Origin: Luzula sylvatica
Taxonomy: Eukaryota; Streptophyta; Magnoliopsida; Poales; Juncaceae
Direction: 5' to 3'
Length of the DNA: 64,000 nucleotides
Assembly (NCBI GenBank): GCA_946800325.1
Contig: OX326957.1
Coordinates: 28,553,054-28,617,053, forward strand
The notes under the pieces were generated by a model. It was not told where the DNA came from. It made no database searches and was given only the letters and a program-made list of their open reading frames with translations. A program made the position numbers and the translations under genes. Positions 1 through 11,811 of this stretch are shown piece after piece. Every line of letters begins with the position of its first letter. Position 1 is the first letter of the stretch.

Positions 1-718
1 TATATTATATATTTTTATGTATTTTATTTGATATTAGTTGAAAAATCGTATATAAATTAATGATTTGTAAGTGATTTAAAATCGCAACGATAAAATTACG
101 TTGAAATATAATCATGTATAATGTTCTAGCAGATTATATATATTTATAGTTAAAAAAATTATTATATTATCATAACATATTATTTGTTTTTGTTTTAGTA
201 TCTAAGAAAATCCTTATATGTAATTGTACCCAACAATATCTCCGTTTACAATCCGAACCGTATTCGGATCCGAGGAGTTTGGTATCCAGATCCGTGTCCA
301 AAAAATAATATGGATACAAATCTGGTATGACCACCATCCGAAGTGGATCCGAACGGCTGACACCCGTACAAACTACGAGTATTTGACTATTTTGATAACC
401 AAAATTAAAAGTTGAAAGGTACTGTCCCACATATAAGAATTTTAATTTCTAATTCCACTCCACATATAAGAATTTTAATTTCTTGAATAATTACACACAA
501 ATACAACAACCCCCCTCTTAGAAAAGACCTTATTCATGAGATCCAAAATGGCACAACACTATATACAAGCTTGTATTTTTGAGGTTTCACAAGAACAAAT
601 TTCAGAACACCTACTACTTAAGCAACCACATTATTGCTTCGATTGAACACTTCCATCAATATCCAAAAAGAAATTTTAAACAAGCTCGAACTATCGCGTG
701 TAAATTTATTTTATCTTT
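1..718. other. intergenic, AT-rich, no gene seen
   Basis: No convincing coding sequence. Two 24-bp direct repeats lie 33 bp apart at 427-450 and 460-483 (core CCACATATAAGAATTTTAAT). A GGATCCGA-rich patch at 240-360 looks like degenerate dispersed repeat. The stretch lies downstream of the VAP4 gene and should contain its 3' UTR and poly(A) signal. Confidence 0.5.
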
Positions 719-2478
719 TTATACAGAATCCAGACCCTCGCCTTGTCGTTTCGCTAGAAATCTCTCCCTTCTTTCTTTCTGAAAAAAAAATAACAAAAAA
801 ATAAAACATTTTTATAAAAATAGGGTTGTAAATAAAAAAAAATTACCCATTCGTCTATGACGAGACCTTCACCAACGACACGAGGACCAGAATCTTCCGG
901 AGGTTTCTTTCGCGCTTCTAAAGCCGCCTCTGCTTCTGCCAGCTGTCTCTTCAATTTTTCCATTTGCTTTAATAGACAACAATACGTAAAAATAAATAAA
1001 TACGACAAAGAAAACAAGGCGGAATTAATTAATAAAATGTTAAAAGAAGGAAATAAATTTGTACTGGAGTGGGCCGATCTATATCCAAGAAAACTACACG
1101 CAATATCTGCTCTACTGCAACCTGGTCTTTCTGCTCATCAAACTGTAAATAAATAAATAAATAAGCATTGCAGTAAACACGGTAGAGAAATTGACAAAAA
1201 TGCCCCTATATTATCACGTAATTATAGAAATTCCGCAAAATGAGAGAACTTACCAATTCGGGGACGTATTCCATTGGCTCCTTGACTTTTAAACTAACGA
1301 TTTTGAATTTGACCTTGCTTTTCTGCTCCATCGGTTTTTCATTGTTTTCTGGCTGCTCCACGAATTTAAACACTGCCCCGAAACAAATTCAAATTCAGTT
1401 ATTTCGAAACAAAATTTCTCTTTTAATTGTATCATGATCATGATATTTTGAGGTTTTCGAAGGGTAGAAATGAAAATATCCATAATTTTATGTACCAGTA
1501 GCAATTATACTCTCTCCAGGTGCGAGAATTCCTCCAGGAGGTCTCATGAAACAACTTTTTGGCGCAGTTGTTTGAAACTATTAACAAAAAAAATACATTA
1601 ATTAAAACATTATTCAATGAGAAATTGTTAAAAATAGAAGGTTACAAATGTAAATTTTAACTACCTTAAAAGCCACATGTGACTTGCTTGTGTTCTTTAT
1701 CCTCACTGCACTTTTAACCTGTTTTCCAGGCTCATCTAATAAAATATTTAAATTAGTAAATATTAAAAATCACTGCAAATAGAAAAAAGTAATAATTGAC
1801 TTGCTTGATTAAAAAAAGAATACGACTTTTCACGTTTCTCAAATGCCAAGTAATTATATGATAAAATAAACATAAAAACCATAACAAGGGGCAGTTAATT
1901 AAAGTTAAAGCATGATGAATTTCATTCATGCCCCTACACAAGCTCAAAATATCAAGAACATTCTATTTATTCAATTCTATTCTATTTTTTTATGAGCAAG
2001 AACCATCTGTTTGTTTCCTGAAAAATATTTTATCATTTCTCGAAATAGAAAATCATTACGCAACCGCAAATATTAATAAAAATAACCGAGAAGAACATCA
2101 AATTATCACGAATATACCTTGATTTATAGAAAGTATGTAAGATAGTATCTCAATTATGAGTGAAATTTGTTATATGTGAGCTTCTACATGGTAAAAATAA
2201 ATGAAATATTAAGAAAAGGAGTTGGTGAATGATTGATTACAAGGGAAAAAGAGCTTGGTGGGAGGATCGAGACGGAGCCGCCGTCTAGCAGGGAGAAGAG
2301 AGCGCGCAATTGAAGAAACTGGGCTAGCTCCGCCACCAGCTCGGCTTAAATCCTGCTGAGTTCCATCTGAATGGCCCAAAACTTGGCTGCTCCTCCTCTG
2401 GTTCTGATAAGAAGAAGCAAAATTCGTGGAAGAAGAAGAAGAAGAGGAGGAGGAGGATTTCCCTCCCCAAAACGGCAT
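719..2478 (-). CDS. VAP4-type vesicle-associated protein (MSP domain)
   Basis: Seven coding exons joined at GT/AG sites: 2241-2478, 1665-1735, 1496-1577, 1254-1372, 1065-1142, 847-966 and 719-778. They total 768 bases, encoding 255 residues, and all phases agree. The N-terminus is serine-rich and disordered (MPFWGGKSSSS...). An MSP domain follows from about residue 70 to 190, with conserved runs such as VRIKNTSKSHVAFKFQTT and MRPPGGILAPGES. The tail is a short coiled coil (MEKLKRQLAEAEAALEARKK) and ends in DSV. This order matches the plant VAP4 subfamily (PVA41-43). VAP proteins are ER-plasma membrane tethers that bind FFAT-motif partners. As in other VAP4 members, I see no C-terminal membrane anchor. 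The function of this copy is inferred from the family. The start is the first ATG of the serine-rich exon. Confidence 0.93.
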
Positions 2479-4089
2479 CTCGAAAGAGAATTGATTGAAG
2501 AATTATCGGATAAGTGATAATTGATCTCTCTACTCTTTATCTCAAATATTGCTTTCGTTTTCTTCTCTTTTTATTTAGGACACCACCAGTGGGGAAAGTG
2601 GTTATGGATGATTAATATCGCGTTTAAGAGAAGATGAACTAATTTCATATCGGCCCCTGTAAAATATCAAAATGATAAATTTAGTTTAAATCCCTGCTCT
2701 CGTTGCAAATAACGTATAGACTTCCACTCCCAATACGTCATTATTTTCTTAATATTTGGGTTCTAACTTAATTAGCCTTGAACGATAAGTCTTTATTCAC
2801 ATATTAAACAAAAGTCATTTAACATTATTAGTAATATTTATAAATGAGCTGACGTCATATTTTAAATAGGAAATAATTTTCGGAATAATGATAAGGTCAC
2901 GTAATTCAAGTATAAAATTGACGTAAATGTTTAAATTGACAATATAAGAACTATGTACGAATTCAAAATCAAACACTAAATTAGATAAACATTTTAAATT
3001 TATGAATTGACCTATATTATTTATATAAATAATTAAGATTTTAGCAATGATTTAAATTGCGCCGCAATAGCATCGTTATAGTGCAAATAGCGGTAAATAT
3101 TTTTAAAACGCAATATCGCAATCTAATAAATAGCGGCGATCACGTGTAAATTGCAGTCCGAACGCTAAAATCGCTATATCGCAATTTAATACATTGATTT
3201 TTATTAATAATTATTTAACTAACTTCTGAGAAATTTATCATACATTATTCGACAGTATTTTTAATTTTGTTTCCTATTTTTCCAATCTATTTGGATTTTT
3301 TTCCTAAAATTTATATCATTTATTAAAAAAAATATCACAATTGAATAACTAATTAGTTTTCTCAATCATCATGGATTCATATAATTATATTAATCTTACA
3401 GTTTGAATATTTCTCGGATGTTCATAAAATCTAGTTCTAGAACACCAACTTAAATTTTCAGTCTTTGATATTATGAGTTTTTGAAGGGGGATATATGTGA
3501 AATTTCGTCCAAATTTTGAGAAGAAGTTTAGGTGAGTAGGTTCACCTGCGGTGAGGAGAAGCGCGGTGTCGTACCAAAAAGGGGTGCGTTTTAAATAATT
3601 GGGGGCTACTAATCGCTGTTTTCTATGTGTCCATCACCACTATCTAGTCAGTCTATCTATCCAATCCTCCTTAGTCATTACGAACTTAAAAACGTGTCAA
3701 TGAATGGCTTGCTACACCGAAATACTGGAAACAGAAGAATCACAAGGGGTGGGGGAAACATATATGGCACGAGTTGACCTGAGCAGATAGCGCTGAACAG
3801 GTCACGAGTGGGTTCGGTTTGGTGGCTTTTTTCTTGTCAATGATGTGTTTGTTTTTGGTTGCTTTGGATTGAATAATGCGAAACTTATTTAATTTCAACT
3901 CTAAATGAGTAATTTCGAATATTGACAAAAGGTTTTAATTGTTAGTGGTCGGATTTTGAAATTAATATTTTCAATTACTGGGTGTTTGGTTCGTGTTTTT
4001 AAATGTGTAATAAATCAATTTCATCCAAAATGACATGAGACGTATTTTAGGAAAATATGATATCACTAAAATTGGTGTTTTTCACGTTA
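2479..4089. other. intergenic, promoter side of VAP4, no gene seen
   Basis: AT-rich sequence with no supported ORF. The bases just upstream of 2478 should hold the VAP4 5' UTR and promoter (pyrimidine-rich at 2521-2570), but I cannot fix a TATA box. CG-containing degenerate repeats occur near 3060-3190. Confidence 0.4.
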
Positions 4090-4098
4090 ATATATTAT

Positions 4099-4359
4099 GG
4101 GGAGTTCTATCATACATCATTTTACAAAGGTATTTTGGATATTTTAGTAATTAATTATATTTATAAAATGGTGTATCATAAAATTTATTTTTTATGAAAA
4201 TTTTTGTTTAAATGAACAACAAAAAATTCCAATTTAGTTAAACATTAATTGATAAATATATTTGATAACTTACTTTAAATATTCATAAATAGATAATTAC
4301 TCCAAATATCCTTGAAAATTGGTGTATCATAAGGAAAGTGATGTATGATAGAATCCCCC
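4099..4359. mobile_element. MULE-type MITE, 261 bp, with 9-bp TSD
   Basis: The ends are inverted: GGGGAGTTCTATCATACATC on the left, and the complement of GATGTATGATAGAATCCCCC on the right. The identical 9-mer ATATATTAT lies immediately outside both ends (4090-4098 and 4360-4368). A 9-bp target duplication is characteristic of Mutator-like elements. There is no coding capacity, so this is a non-autonomous copy. Related ends occur at 36261-36457 and 42724-42941. Confidence 0.85.
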
Positions 4360-4368
4360 ATATATTAT

Positions 4369-5884
4369 TATTATTATCTTTTTCAAATGTTAAATATTTT
4401 CGAATATAAAAATGGTAACAGTATTCAATATAAATTATTTACTATGCATAGTTACTTAATTAAAATTTTGAAAATGATACAAAAAGTATAAACAAATGTC
4501 ACACCAAACTAGAAGAATATATATTGGTCATTTAATTATGTATATTTAATATACAATTTAATTTCATGTCCGGTTAATCTTAATTCATCGTTTGACCGTA
4601 TAGGTTCGTTTAAAACTAGCAATATATTAGTTAATTCTTTGATCATGATTAGTTTCTCGACGGAAGAGATGATTATCCAGATTAAATCAATATGATTGTG
4701 ATAATATAAGTTAACTCAAATACAAGTAACTAGTCATTTTATTGATTAAATGCATGGTGATAATTATGTTTCTAGATTAATGTATTTTTTTCGATACTAA
4801 ACTAGACTGAACTATACATAAAGTCTCGTCGATTGTGACCGCATACTTCTATCCTAATCCGTCGAGGAGCTCGAAAGATATATCTTTATTATTGAAATGA
4901 ACGAATCTCATTCGGGTTAAACATATCTTACGATATGTTTCAAAAAATACTCAAGAAGATAAGGCGGCGGAGGAGTTCGACAAAAATGTTGTCAAGAGAA
5001 GGAGGAGTCCGACAAAGAAAGAATAGTTGTCGCAACATCAACCTGCAAGCATGTCGTATGCCTCCACCTCATCAAAAGGAAAAAGAAAAAACCATGTAAG
5101 AATGAGAGAAGGAGAAATTATATTTGTGTGGTTGCATTGTCGAGAGATAACATAAATGAAGACGAATAGCCACCTTGAGATCGGAGTCCGCACGAGAGGG
5201 GTCGGAAGGGGCCAATGCCAAAAAAAGAGATCATGCTTCATGACTAGATGGAATTTGGGGGTGGAGGCTCCTCGGAATCAAATTTTTATTCTTTCCTTTT
5301 TCTCATTTTCAGAGGAAAGAGAGCCTCCGAATTTGTATGGGATGATATATTATGCTCCAAAACTGGATTGATCTGGACAAAAAATATTTAATTGAATTGA
5401 TTAAGATTCTTAATTCAATTAATTAACGAGTTAAAATGGATTGACGTGACATGGCAATTAACACGTATTAACATTAAAATGGATTCGAACAATTTTAATT
5501 GGTCATTTAATTGAATTAACTTGTAATAATATTAACATATTAAAATAAATTAACATGTCAATTAAATATGTCAATTTTTCTTAATTAGAATGTTAATTAA
5601 CTCAATTAATTCTCTTGTCCACCTGATCAACGGTGTTGGGGTGAGACAAGAGGGCACGGTATATTTTTTTCCAAAAACTATACACTAAATTACCAATTAC
5701 TAATTTATAATTGTTTAAATCAAATTTGTAAAAATCCGAGGTTATATTGAAAATGTTGCCCATAAAATATATTACCATCAACGAACATTTCAACCTCCGT
5801 GATCAGAAGTATTTGTATTTTTTTAGCGAAACTATTTGTACCATCCAGGAGGCACTGACTTGTTTAATTCTCTCATTATTTGCA
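4369..5884. other. intergenic, no gene seen
   Basis: AT-rich with short chance ORFs only. 5400-5600 is dense in TTAATTAA/AATTAAC motifs, similar to the inner parts of the foldback MITEs listed elsewhere. Confidence 0.4.
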
Positions 5885-6155
5885 GGGAAATTTTACTCTT
5901 CCCTCCATATTCCCCCACACACGTTCTCGATCTGAGAAAGAAAGTTAGTGGTTAATCCATTACCTAATTATCAAAGGGACATTCGATTAATAAATAATTA
6001 TTATAGAATTAAGATATGTATAGATTAACCATTAATAATTAATATGTATTAACTTTTAATAGAATGTATATGTGTTAATTAATAGGGTGATTAATCTCTA
6101 ATTCCTCAGATCGAGGATGTGTGGGGGGGAAACTGGAGGAAATAGTAGAAGAGAT
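5885..6155. mobile_element. foldback MITE (CCCCCACAC family)
   Basis: About 40-base arms pair across the element. The left arm runs from CTCTTCCCTCCATATTCCCC through CACACACGTTCTCGATCTGAG. The right arm is its imperfect reverse complement near 6107-6149 (CTCAGATCGAGGATGTGTGG onwards). The interior is rich in TTAATTAAT. A relative lies at 36828-37077 and a more diverged one at 23244-23515. No clear target duplication was identified. Confidence 0.65.
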
Positions 6156-6880
6156 CTTATTTGTATAGATTAGTTGCCTAGTTGGTGATTGGCGAGTACA
6201 TATATTATACATCCAATAATCCTTTCTAGCACACACATACAAAAATGAACTGATTTGATTAATCATCAATAATGCAGAAGTTCCCTTTTGCAATTTAGGG
6301 CAGGGACTTTTGTGCAAATAATGAAAATGATTTTTATCAATTATGATGCAGAGATGATTTCATTATCTTATCAATTATGATGCAGAGATGAGATGGAAGT
6401 AGATAGATTCATAATTGAAAAAAGAAAAAGAATAAGAATGATGGTAGAAATAATAAGTTGCGGTGGAATAGAATCATGGATATGATTTTGGTGGGGTTTT
6501 AACAAAGATTGCCAGCAAAGATTCATCAACTTTATTCTCTTTAGATATATGTACACCATGATTTATGGTTTATCTTTAGTACACACTTTGTATTTTATTT
6601 TTATTTCAAGTAAGGTCTGCAAATAATCATCAATCAAACTATTATAACTAAATACAAAAAAACACATTACAAATTGAAACAATATAAACATAAAAATAAT
6701 AAATGAGATGTAACAAAACGCCCCAAAAATGATAGGAGCAGTTCCGGAACAATAATTACAATGGCGGATATTGTCCCGTATAAATGGAGAGATTTAAGAG
6801 AGACTATCGTGAAAATTTTCAAAAAATATTTAGAGAGATGGTAGTACACAAATTTCCAATGTTATCATAAAATACAATAT

Positions 6881-6939
<59 letters not shown>

Positions 6940-7125
6940 TAAAAAATCTAAGAAGAGAGGGGGCGCTGTCCCCTCTAAGTTCCTTAATGATCCGGCACTG
7001 ATAATTACGATGAAATTTTTTTACATGCTTTGTAATGCATATATATTAGCAGATCCAGATATATATAGGAACCGGATGGTGTCATGATCATCTTATGATT
7101 TTTGGATTAAGTTATTTCCTAGTGT
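6156..7125. repeat. intergenic with (AT)n at 6891-6939
   Basis: A pure TA dinucleotide tract of about 50 bases sits at 6891-6939. Direct repeats of a short TTATCAATTATGATGCAGAG motif occur at about 6337-6386. No gene is supported on either side. Confidence 0.6.
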
Positions 7126-7133
7126 ATTGTACT

Positions 7134-7869
7134 CAATGTTGTAAAATACGTAAAACGGTACGGAACGGTCGTAAAACGGTAAAAAAACGGTCACCGGAAT
7201 TGGTAATAATTTAATTAAAATTTATAGATAAGACAAAAAATATATAATAATTTAATTTTTTAATAGTAAAAAAATAACATAAACAATGTTCAACATAAAC
7301 GTAACATCAAAACGAATGTCCAACATAAATGTAACATCAAAATATAAATTCAAATAAAAAAAAACTAAAGCGTAAAATCAGTAACATCCCAATTATCCGC
7401 ATCCGTTGCCGTATCAAATTAGCACAAGTTAAATCAACTTAGCACTCACAATCACAATTCGTGGAGAAGGGATTAGCTTTTGTTGTGAAGAATAAGAGAG
7501 CAACCCTTGTCGTAAATTAAACCGAGCCGTCGTCATCTTTTAGTCAATCGTGAAGAACAGAAGAATGGAGCATCACAACCATTGTCGTGAAGATGAAGAA
7601 GAACTAAAGCAGAGACGCGGTGAAAAAGAAATCACGTGTCGAGAAAAATAACTGCCCAAAAAATTAAAAAAATTCGGGCCCAAAATAATTAGAAGCAAAA
7701 ATCGGTATGTAAAACGGGTTAAAAACGTTTTTCGGTCAAAAAAACGATAAAACACGGTTCAAAAATGTTTGACCGTTTTTTGAAACGTTAGGCAAAAAAC
7801 GGAACGGTCTTCCACCGTAACACCGTTTTTCGACTTTTTCGGTGTTTTTCGGTGTTTTTTACAACATTG
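7134..7869. mobile_element. hAT-like non-autonomous element, 736 bp, with 8-bp TSD
   Basis: It begins CAATGTTGTAAAATACG and ends with the complement (...TTTTTTACAACATTG). The same 8-mer ATTGTACT flanks it at 7126-7133 and 7870-7877. An 8-bp target duplication is typical of hAT elements. Both subterminal regions are full of short ACGG/CCGT motifs (ACGGTACGGAACGG, CACCGTTTTTCGAC), which could be reiterated transposase-binding sites. No transposase ORF was found. Confidence 0.85.
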
Positions 7870-8186
7870 ATTGTACTATAATAAAATTTCGAAAAATATG
7901 TGTTTTCTCCTCCCCTTGACCCTCGAACTCATCTTAAAGTAATATACAAAGTGATAGAATAAGAACATACAAAAAAGTATGTATTCTTTTTGAATGAAAA
8001 ATTTCGATTAAAAAGTAGTCAAAAGGAGAAAATGAATCTTACTTAATGCGATATTCCTTTAAAGGAAAAAAATATTCAACAAAATCTTCACAAAGAAAGT
8101 AATTTTGAACAAGAAACTTTCGGTAAAAAGTAAAATAAAAAAAGAATTTTATACATCAACTTGAGAAAAAGAAGTTTCTACAATTT

Positions 8187-8770
8187 GGAATTAGTAGAGT
8201 GGAATCGATTATAAGGTAGAGGAGGAAAAAAATTGGAATTAGTAATTTCACAATTTGTTTGGATGTTTAAATTATAATGTTTTGAAAAATATATTTTTTT
8301 GTTTCGTTGTTCAAATTTTTTTTGAGTTTTATTATTGTAATATCAAAAATTATAAATTAATTATATAATAATAATAAAATAATTATATTATAATTATTGT
8401 ATCCATATAACTAATATAACAACACATATATATTATTGTAATAATATTAAATATACTTTGGCATTATTATAATAATGTTAAATGTATTTTTATTTTATAA
8501 TAATAATAATCATAATAATCATAATCATAATCATAATCATAATAATCATAATAATAATAATAATAATTTATTATAGTTATCCCTATAACAGAGATTATTA
8601 TATTAATATAATATTATTAAATGCATTGTTATATTATTATGATAATGTCTTTGATTCATATAATGATATTATTTGTAATAACATATAATATTATATTCTA
8701 ATATATAGACATGATTTAATTACTATGTATGGTAATTATTTTATATTATTATATTATAATGATATATTAA
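8187..8770. repeat. AT-rich repeat related to 53400-54700, with ATA/ATC microsatellite
   Basis: 8187-8280 (GTAGAGTGGAATCGATTATA, then GGAATTAGTAATTTCACAAT) is a diverged reverse complement of 54600-54690. A trinucleotide-like tract of ATA/ATC units fills 8496-8570; its translation is an artefactual poly-isoleucine. This looks like an old dispersed element with AT expansion inside it. Confidence 0.5.
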
Positions 8771-9218
8771 TATGTATACAGGTTAGGGAAATCTCCCTTC
8801 TCTGGTTGCTCCACGTCATCAAAAACTTTCTGGTAGTTTGATATGTGATTTTTGATGTGTTCTCTGATTGATTGCTTCTGGGCCGTTGGATATTCTTTTT
8901 TTTTTGGTGATCCACGTCATCATGTTAATATGAACCATTGATCTTGATTGATCTTGATCAAAAGGTCCAAATTACTTGGTTCTTCATTTGAACATGATCC
9001 ATATAAACCAACTAATATAAAATTTACATGAACCTTGGTCCATTGTGGACCAAGTTCATTCATATTTTTTTTTGTCTCAATTAAATATGAGAAATTAAAA
9101 AAAACACCCACAAATTTTTTGAATATTCTAAAAAACCTCTTAAATTTACATATGTACATGAATTTTTTTTTATTAATTTAAAAAAAATCCTAAAATTTTT
9201 GTACCATATAATAATTTT

Positions 9219-9224
<6 letters not shown>
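8771..9224. other. intergenic, no gene seen
   Basis: Contains short repeats of TTGATCTTGATTGATCTTGA (8938-8958) and T tracts. No supported coding sequence. Confidence 0.35.

Positions 9225-9290
<66 letters not shown>
9225..9290. repeat. (AT)n microsatellite left of MITE-A
   Basis: Pure TA dinucleotides abutting MITE-A. Similar tracts at 9487-9544, 13217-13277, 13735-13834 and 14371-14388 separate the elements of this nest. Confidence 0.9.
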
Positions 9291-9291
<1 letters not shown>

Positions 9292-9292
<1 letters not shown>

Positions 9293-9484
9293 AGGGAGGC
9301 TAAACTACTTAATTAAGTACCAACATTTTGGTACTTAATGTTTTTTCGCCATTGGATTTGCATTGAGATTTGTGCATTTAATTATTTGCACAAACTTTCA
9401 TGATCATCATGAAAAAACACAAATCCCAATGCAAATTCAATGGTGAAAAAACATTAAGTACTAAAATGTTGGTACTTAATTAAG

Positions 9485-9486
<2 letters not shown>
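9292..9486. mobile_element. MITE-A copy 1 (foldback)
   Basis: Palindromic element. The left arm reads GAGGGAGGCTAAACTACTTAATTAAGTACC and the right arm ends GGTACTTAATTAAGTA, with matching inner segments (TTGCATTGAGATTTGTGC against CAAATCCCAATGCAAA). It sits between two (AT)n tracts. The right end lacks the last bases (GGTTAGCCTTCCTC) that copy 2 at 13528-13735 keeps. Confidence 0.75.
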
Positions 9487-9546
<60 letters not shown>

Positions 9547-9549
9547 ACT

Positions 9550-9755
9550 AGGTTCAATGGCCAACACACTTGTTTGGCCAACTCGGCCAACAACGTTTAT
9601 TTCTCAAATTATATAAATAAAAATTAAATTTTAACCGTATAGATGTAATATATATCATTTAGATATGTTGTAGAACAAATTTTGTTTCATTTTGCATTTT
9701 TCTATCTAACAAAACCGATAACATATTTTCACAACCGTCTATTTCGGTGTGACTT
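9550..9755. mobile_element. MITE-B fragment (one arm only)
   Basis: This is a close match to the reverse complement of the right arm of MITE-B at 13843-14370. Shared words are TTGTTTGGCCAA, AACCGTATAGAT, ATATCATTTAGATATG, ACCGATAACATATTTTCACA and ACCGTCTATTTCGG. Similarity stops at about 9755, where the Sirevirus-derived segment begins, so the other arm is missing. Confidence 0.7.
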
Positions 9756-9862
9756 GAAGGGACACGATTTCATCAGTTACTTAGCCCCCATTCATTCTCT
9801 TTCCTTGTATCTCTTCCAAAACTCTCTCTCTCTCAGAAAAACTAAGATCTTCAACGATAGCC

Positions 9863-11191
9863 ATGGACGCCTCAAACTCGAGATCGAAAGCCAAGGCCAT
9901 GGGGAAGAAGATAGTAGGCGAGAGTTCGAACGCTCGACGAAGAATGAAGCAAGCGGCCAAGAAGCCTACTCTTGAAGAACGCATTCAAAATGAATACGAT
10001 TTCTCTGACCCAAACAACGAGCATCTGTTTCGAACTCCGGAGGCTGGTATCATCTTCCATGAATGGGTATCCAAGAGACCAATTGCTCCATGCTACTACT
10101 GCGATTTTCCGCCAAACATACATCACCTCCTCGACAAAGTCGAGGAAATCGAACGTCAATGGGGATTCGCAAATCTAGCATGCCTAAACAACAAATCGTA
10201 TGATATAATCACGCGACTATTTTACGCAAACGCTGAATTCCACCATGACGAAGAAAAGGTAACGTCATACATCCTCAGTGAAGATGTCGAAATCTCTATC
10301 AAAAACTTGAGTGTTCTGCTCGGACTCAGGGACGACGGAGAGAAAATCTACGACACTCGCAAGGCGAGAATCGAAGCTGCCATCACGGGTATCAGACCTG
10401 GGCAAGGGGCATCTCACTTGGCCGCCCATGAACAGTTTATATGGGCCATCGGTAATAACATTCTCACTCCCTCAGAAAAATTTAAGATAAATCTCGAACA
10501 TCGGGATATTATACTTTTGCATCGCATGTGGTACAAGGATCAACTACCCATCCACGTGCCCTTTCTCATCACAAGCCACATGGAAAGTGTAATGAGTCAT
10601 AAGAACGCGTTCTTACCATACGGAACTTTGATTGCCCGTATGTTGGAACTTCAAGGGATCGAGATACCACTGAGCGATTGGGATTTTCGACCGAAATCAC
10701 CAATCAACCTCGCATCCGATGCAAACCTCCGACGTTTTGGATATCGGTATTCGTCAAGCATCCTCGGATGGATTATTGACTCCGCAAAGGATGCGGTGGC
10801 GTATCACCTTCCCCGCGATCCTACCCGGTGGACGAAGGGTAACACCTTGGACGAGGAAGAGGACAACGTCGACCCAGCCAATACCGATGAAAGCGGTGAA
10901 GAACCGGCTCCCAAACGAAAGAGGAATGTGGGGATGGGGGAATCCTCAAATGCCCAAACGGAACGGGATGATAAGAGGTTTGCCTATGTGAAGGAGATGC
11001 TCGACGAAATGGATGAGCGCATGGAACGACACGGAAGAGCAATGCATGATGCGTTTCGTGTATCTGAAGCACGGATGCTTGAGAACGTGGATCGACAATT
11101 TGCCGATCTTTACGTTCATCTTGAGAACCGGTTCGGAACGCACCATGAATCTCAGGAGCAAGCTCCACCTTCTCCCCACCGTCCGTCTTAA
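9863..11191 (+). CDS. retroelement ORF, putative plant transposon protein domain
   Basis: An intact 442-residue ORF starting in good context (GCCATGG). The N-terminus is basic. A globular part at about residues 40-300 includes FANLACLNNKSYDIITRLFY, ISIKNLSVLLGL and the conserved-looking MWYKDQLPIHVPFLITSHME. Next comes an acidic hinge and a PKRKR nuclear-localisation-like cluster near residue 350. A charged helical region ends the protein (MDERMERHGRAMHDAFRVSE onwards), probably a coiled coil. It resembles the domain that databases call putative plant transposon protein, often found in retroelement ORFs. It lies between the missing pol region and the PPT/LTR, the place of the extra third ORF seen in some Sireviruses. 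That position and role are inference. No enzyme motif is visible. Confidence 0.7.
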   Translation: MDASNSRSKAKAMGKKIVGESSNARRRMKQAAKKPTLEERIQNEYDFSDPNNEHLFRTPEAGIIFHEWVSKRPIAPCYYCDFPPNIHHLLDKVEEIERQWGFANLACLNNKSYDIITRLFYANAEFHHDEEKVTSYILSEDVEISIKNLSVLLGLRDDGEKIYDTRKARIEAAITGIRPGQGASHLAAHEQFIWAIGNNILTPSEKFKINLEHRDIILLHRMWYKDQLPIHVPFLITSHMESVMSHKNAFLPYGTLIARMLELQGIEIPLSDWDFRPKSPINLASDANLRRFGYRYSSSILGWIIDSAKDAVAYHLPRDPTRWTKGNTLDEEEDNVDPANTDESGEEPAPKRKRNVGMGESSNAQTERDDKRFAYVKEMLDEMDERMERHGRAMHDAFRVSEARMLENVDRQFADLYVHLENRFGTHHESQEQAPPSPHRPS

Positions 11192-11644
11192 ATACCTAAC
11201 CCGAGCCAAATGAATTGTGATCACCCTTGATTGTAGTGTGTGTTGTGTCGTATTATGTTATGTTATGTCTAAGTCTTGAGTATACATGAGAGTATGTGAG
11301 AACTTATCCAAACTTTGATGTGTGTCGGTATGATTGAACAATTAGGTCTATTGAATAATTATGTTTGATGAATAATTATGGTAGTATGTCAGTAGCATAA
11401 ACTTGTGCATTTCTTTTATTATCCTATTTTGGTTTGGTGTTCATGCGCTCTTCAGTATAAATTATGTGAAATTCCTATCAGTTCAGATGCAAGTGCGTTC
11501 GAACGCACCACTTTTTCCGTTCGGAACGCACACACACACAAAAACTGTTATTTTCTTAAAAATATCAAATGTGAAAAGATTTTTGTCATTCAAAACAAAA
11601 AAATTTGATCATATTTACGAGCTCATACATTCATCAATTCATTC

Positions 11645-11811
11645 TTTGAGGGGGAGCTCGTATTTAGGGGGAGCCTTCCGTTGATGAAGTCTCTTTGGCC
11701 CTTTTGATCTCTTTCAAAATGGGGGAGAAACGATCGTACGGAAAGTTCTCAACTAAATGGTGAAACTCTCCAAACCGACAGTGTTTTGAAATTAATCAAA
11801 AGAGGGAGTTT
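11645..11811 (+). promoter_or_regulatory. multiple polypurine tracts before 3' LTR
   Basis: Four purine runs of the GGGGGAG type occur in about 165 bases; the last (AAAAGAGGGAG) abuts the LTR start. PPTs prime plus-strand DNA synthesis during reverse transcription. Bases 11778-11801 and 11837-11859 are near-perfect inverted repeats (GACAGTGTTTTGAAATTAAT on the left), so the functional PPT and the first LTR bases would sit in the loop of a roughly 23-bp hairpin. Confidence 0.65.

Noticed and set aside
8482..8688. ORF with a long isoleucine run
   Set aside because: It is the translation of an ATA/ATC microsatellite, with no other coding evidence.
10719..11224. Several overlapping frames on both strands
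   Set aside because: Shadows of the 442-residue retroelement ORF.
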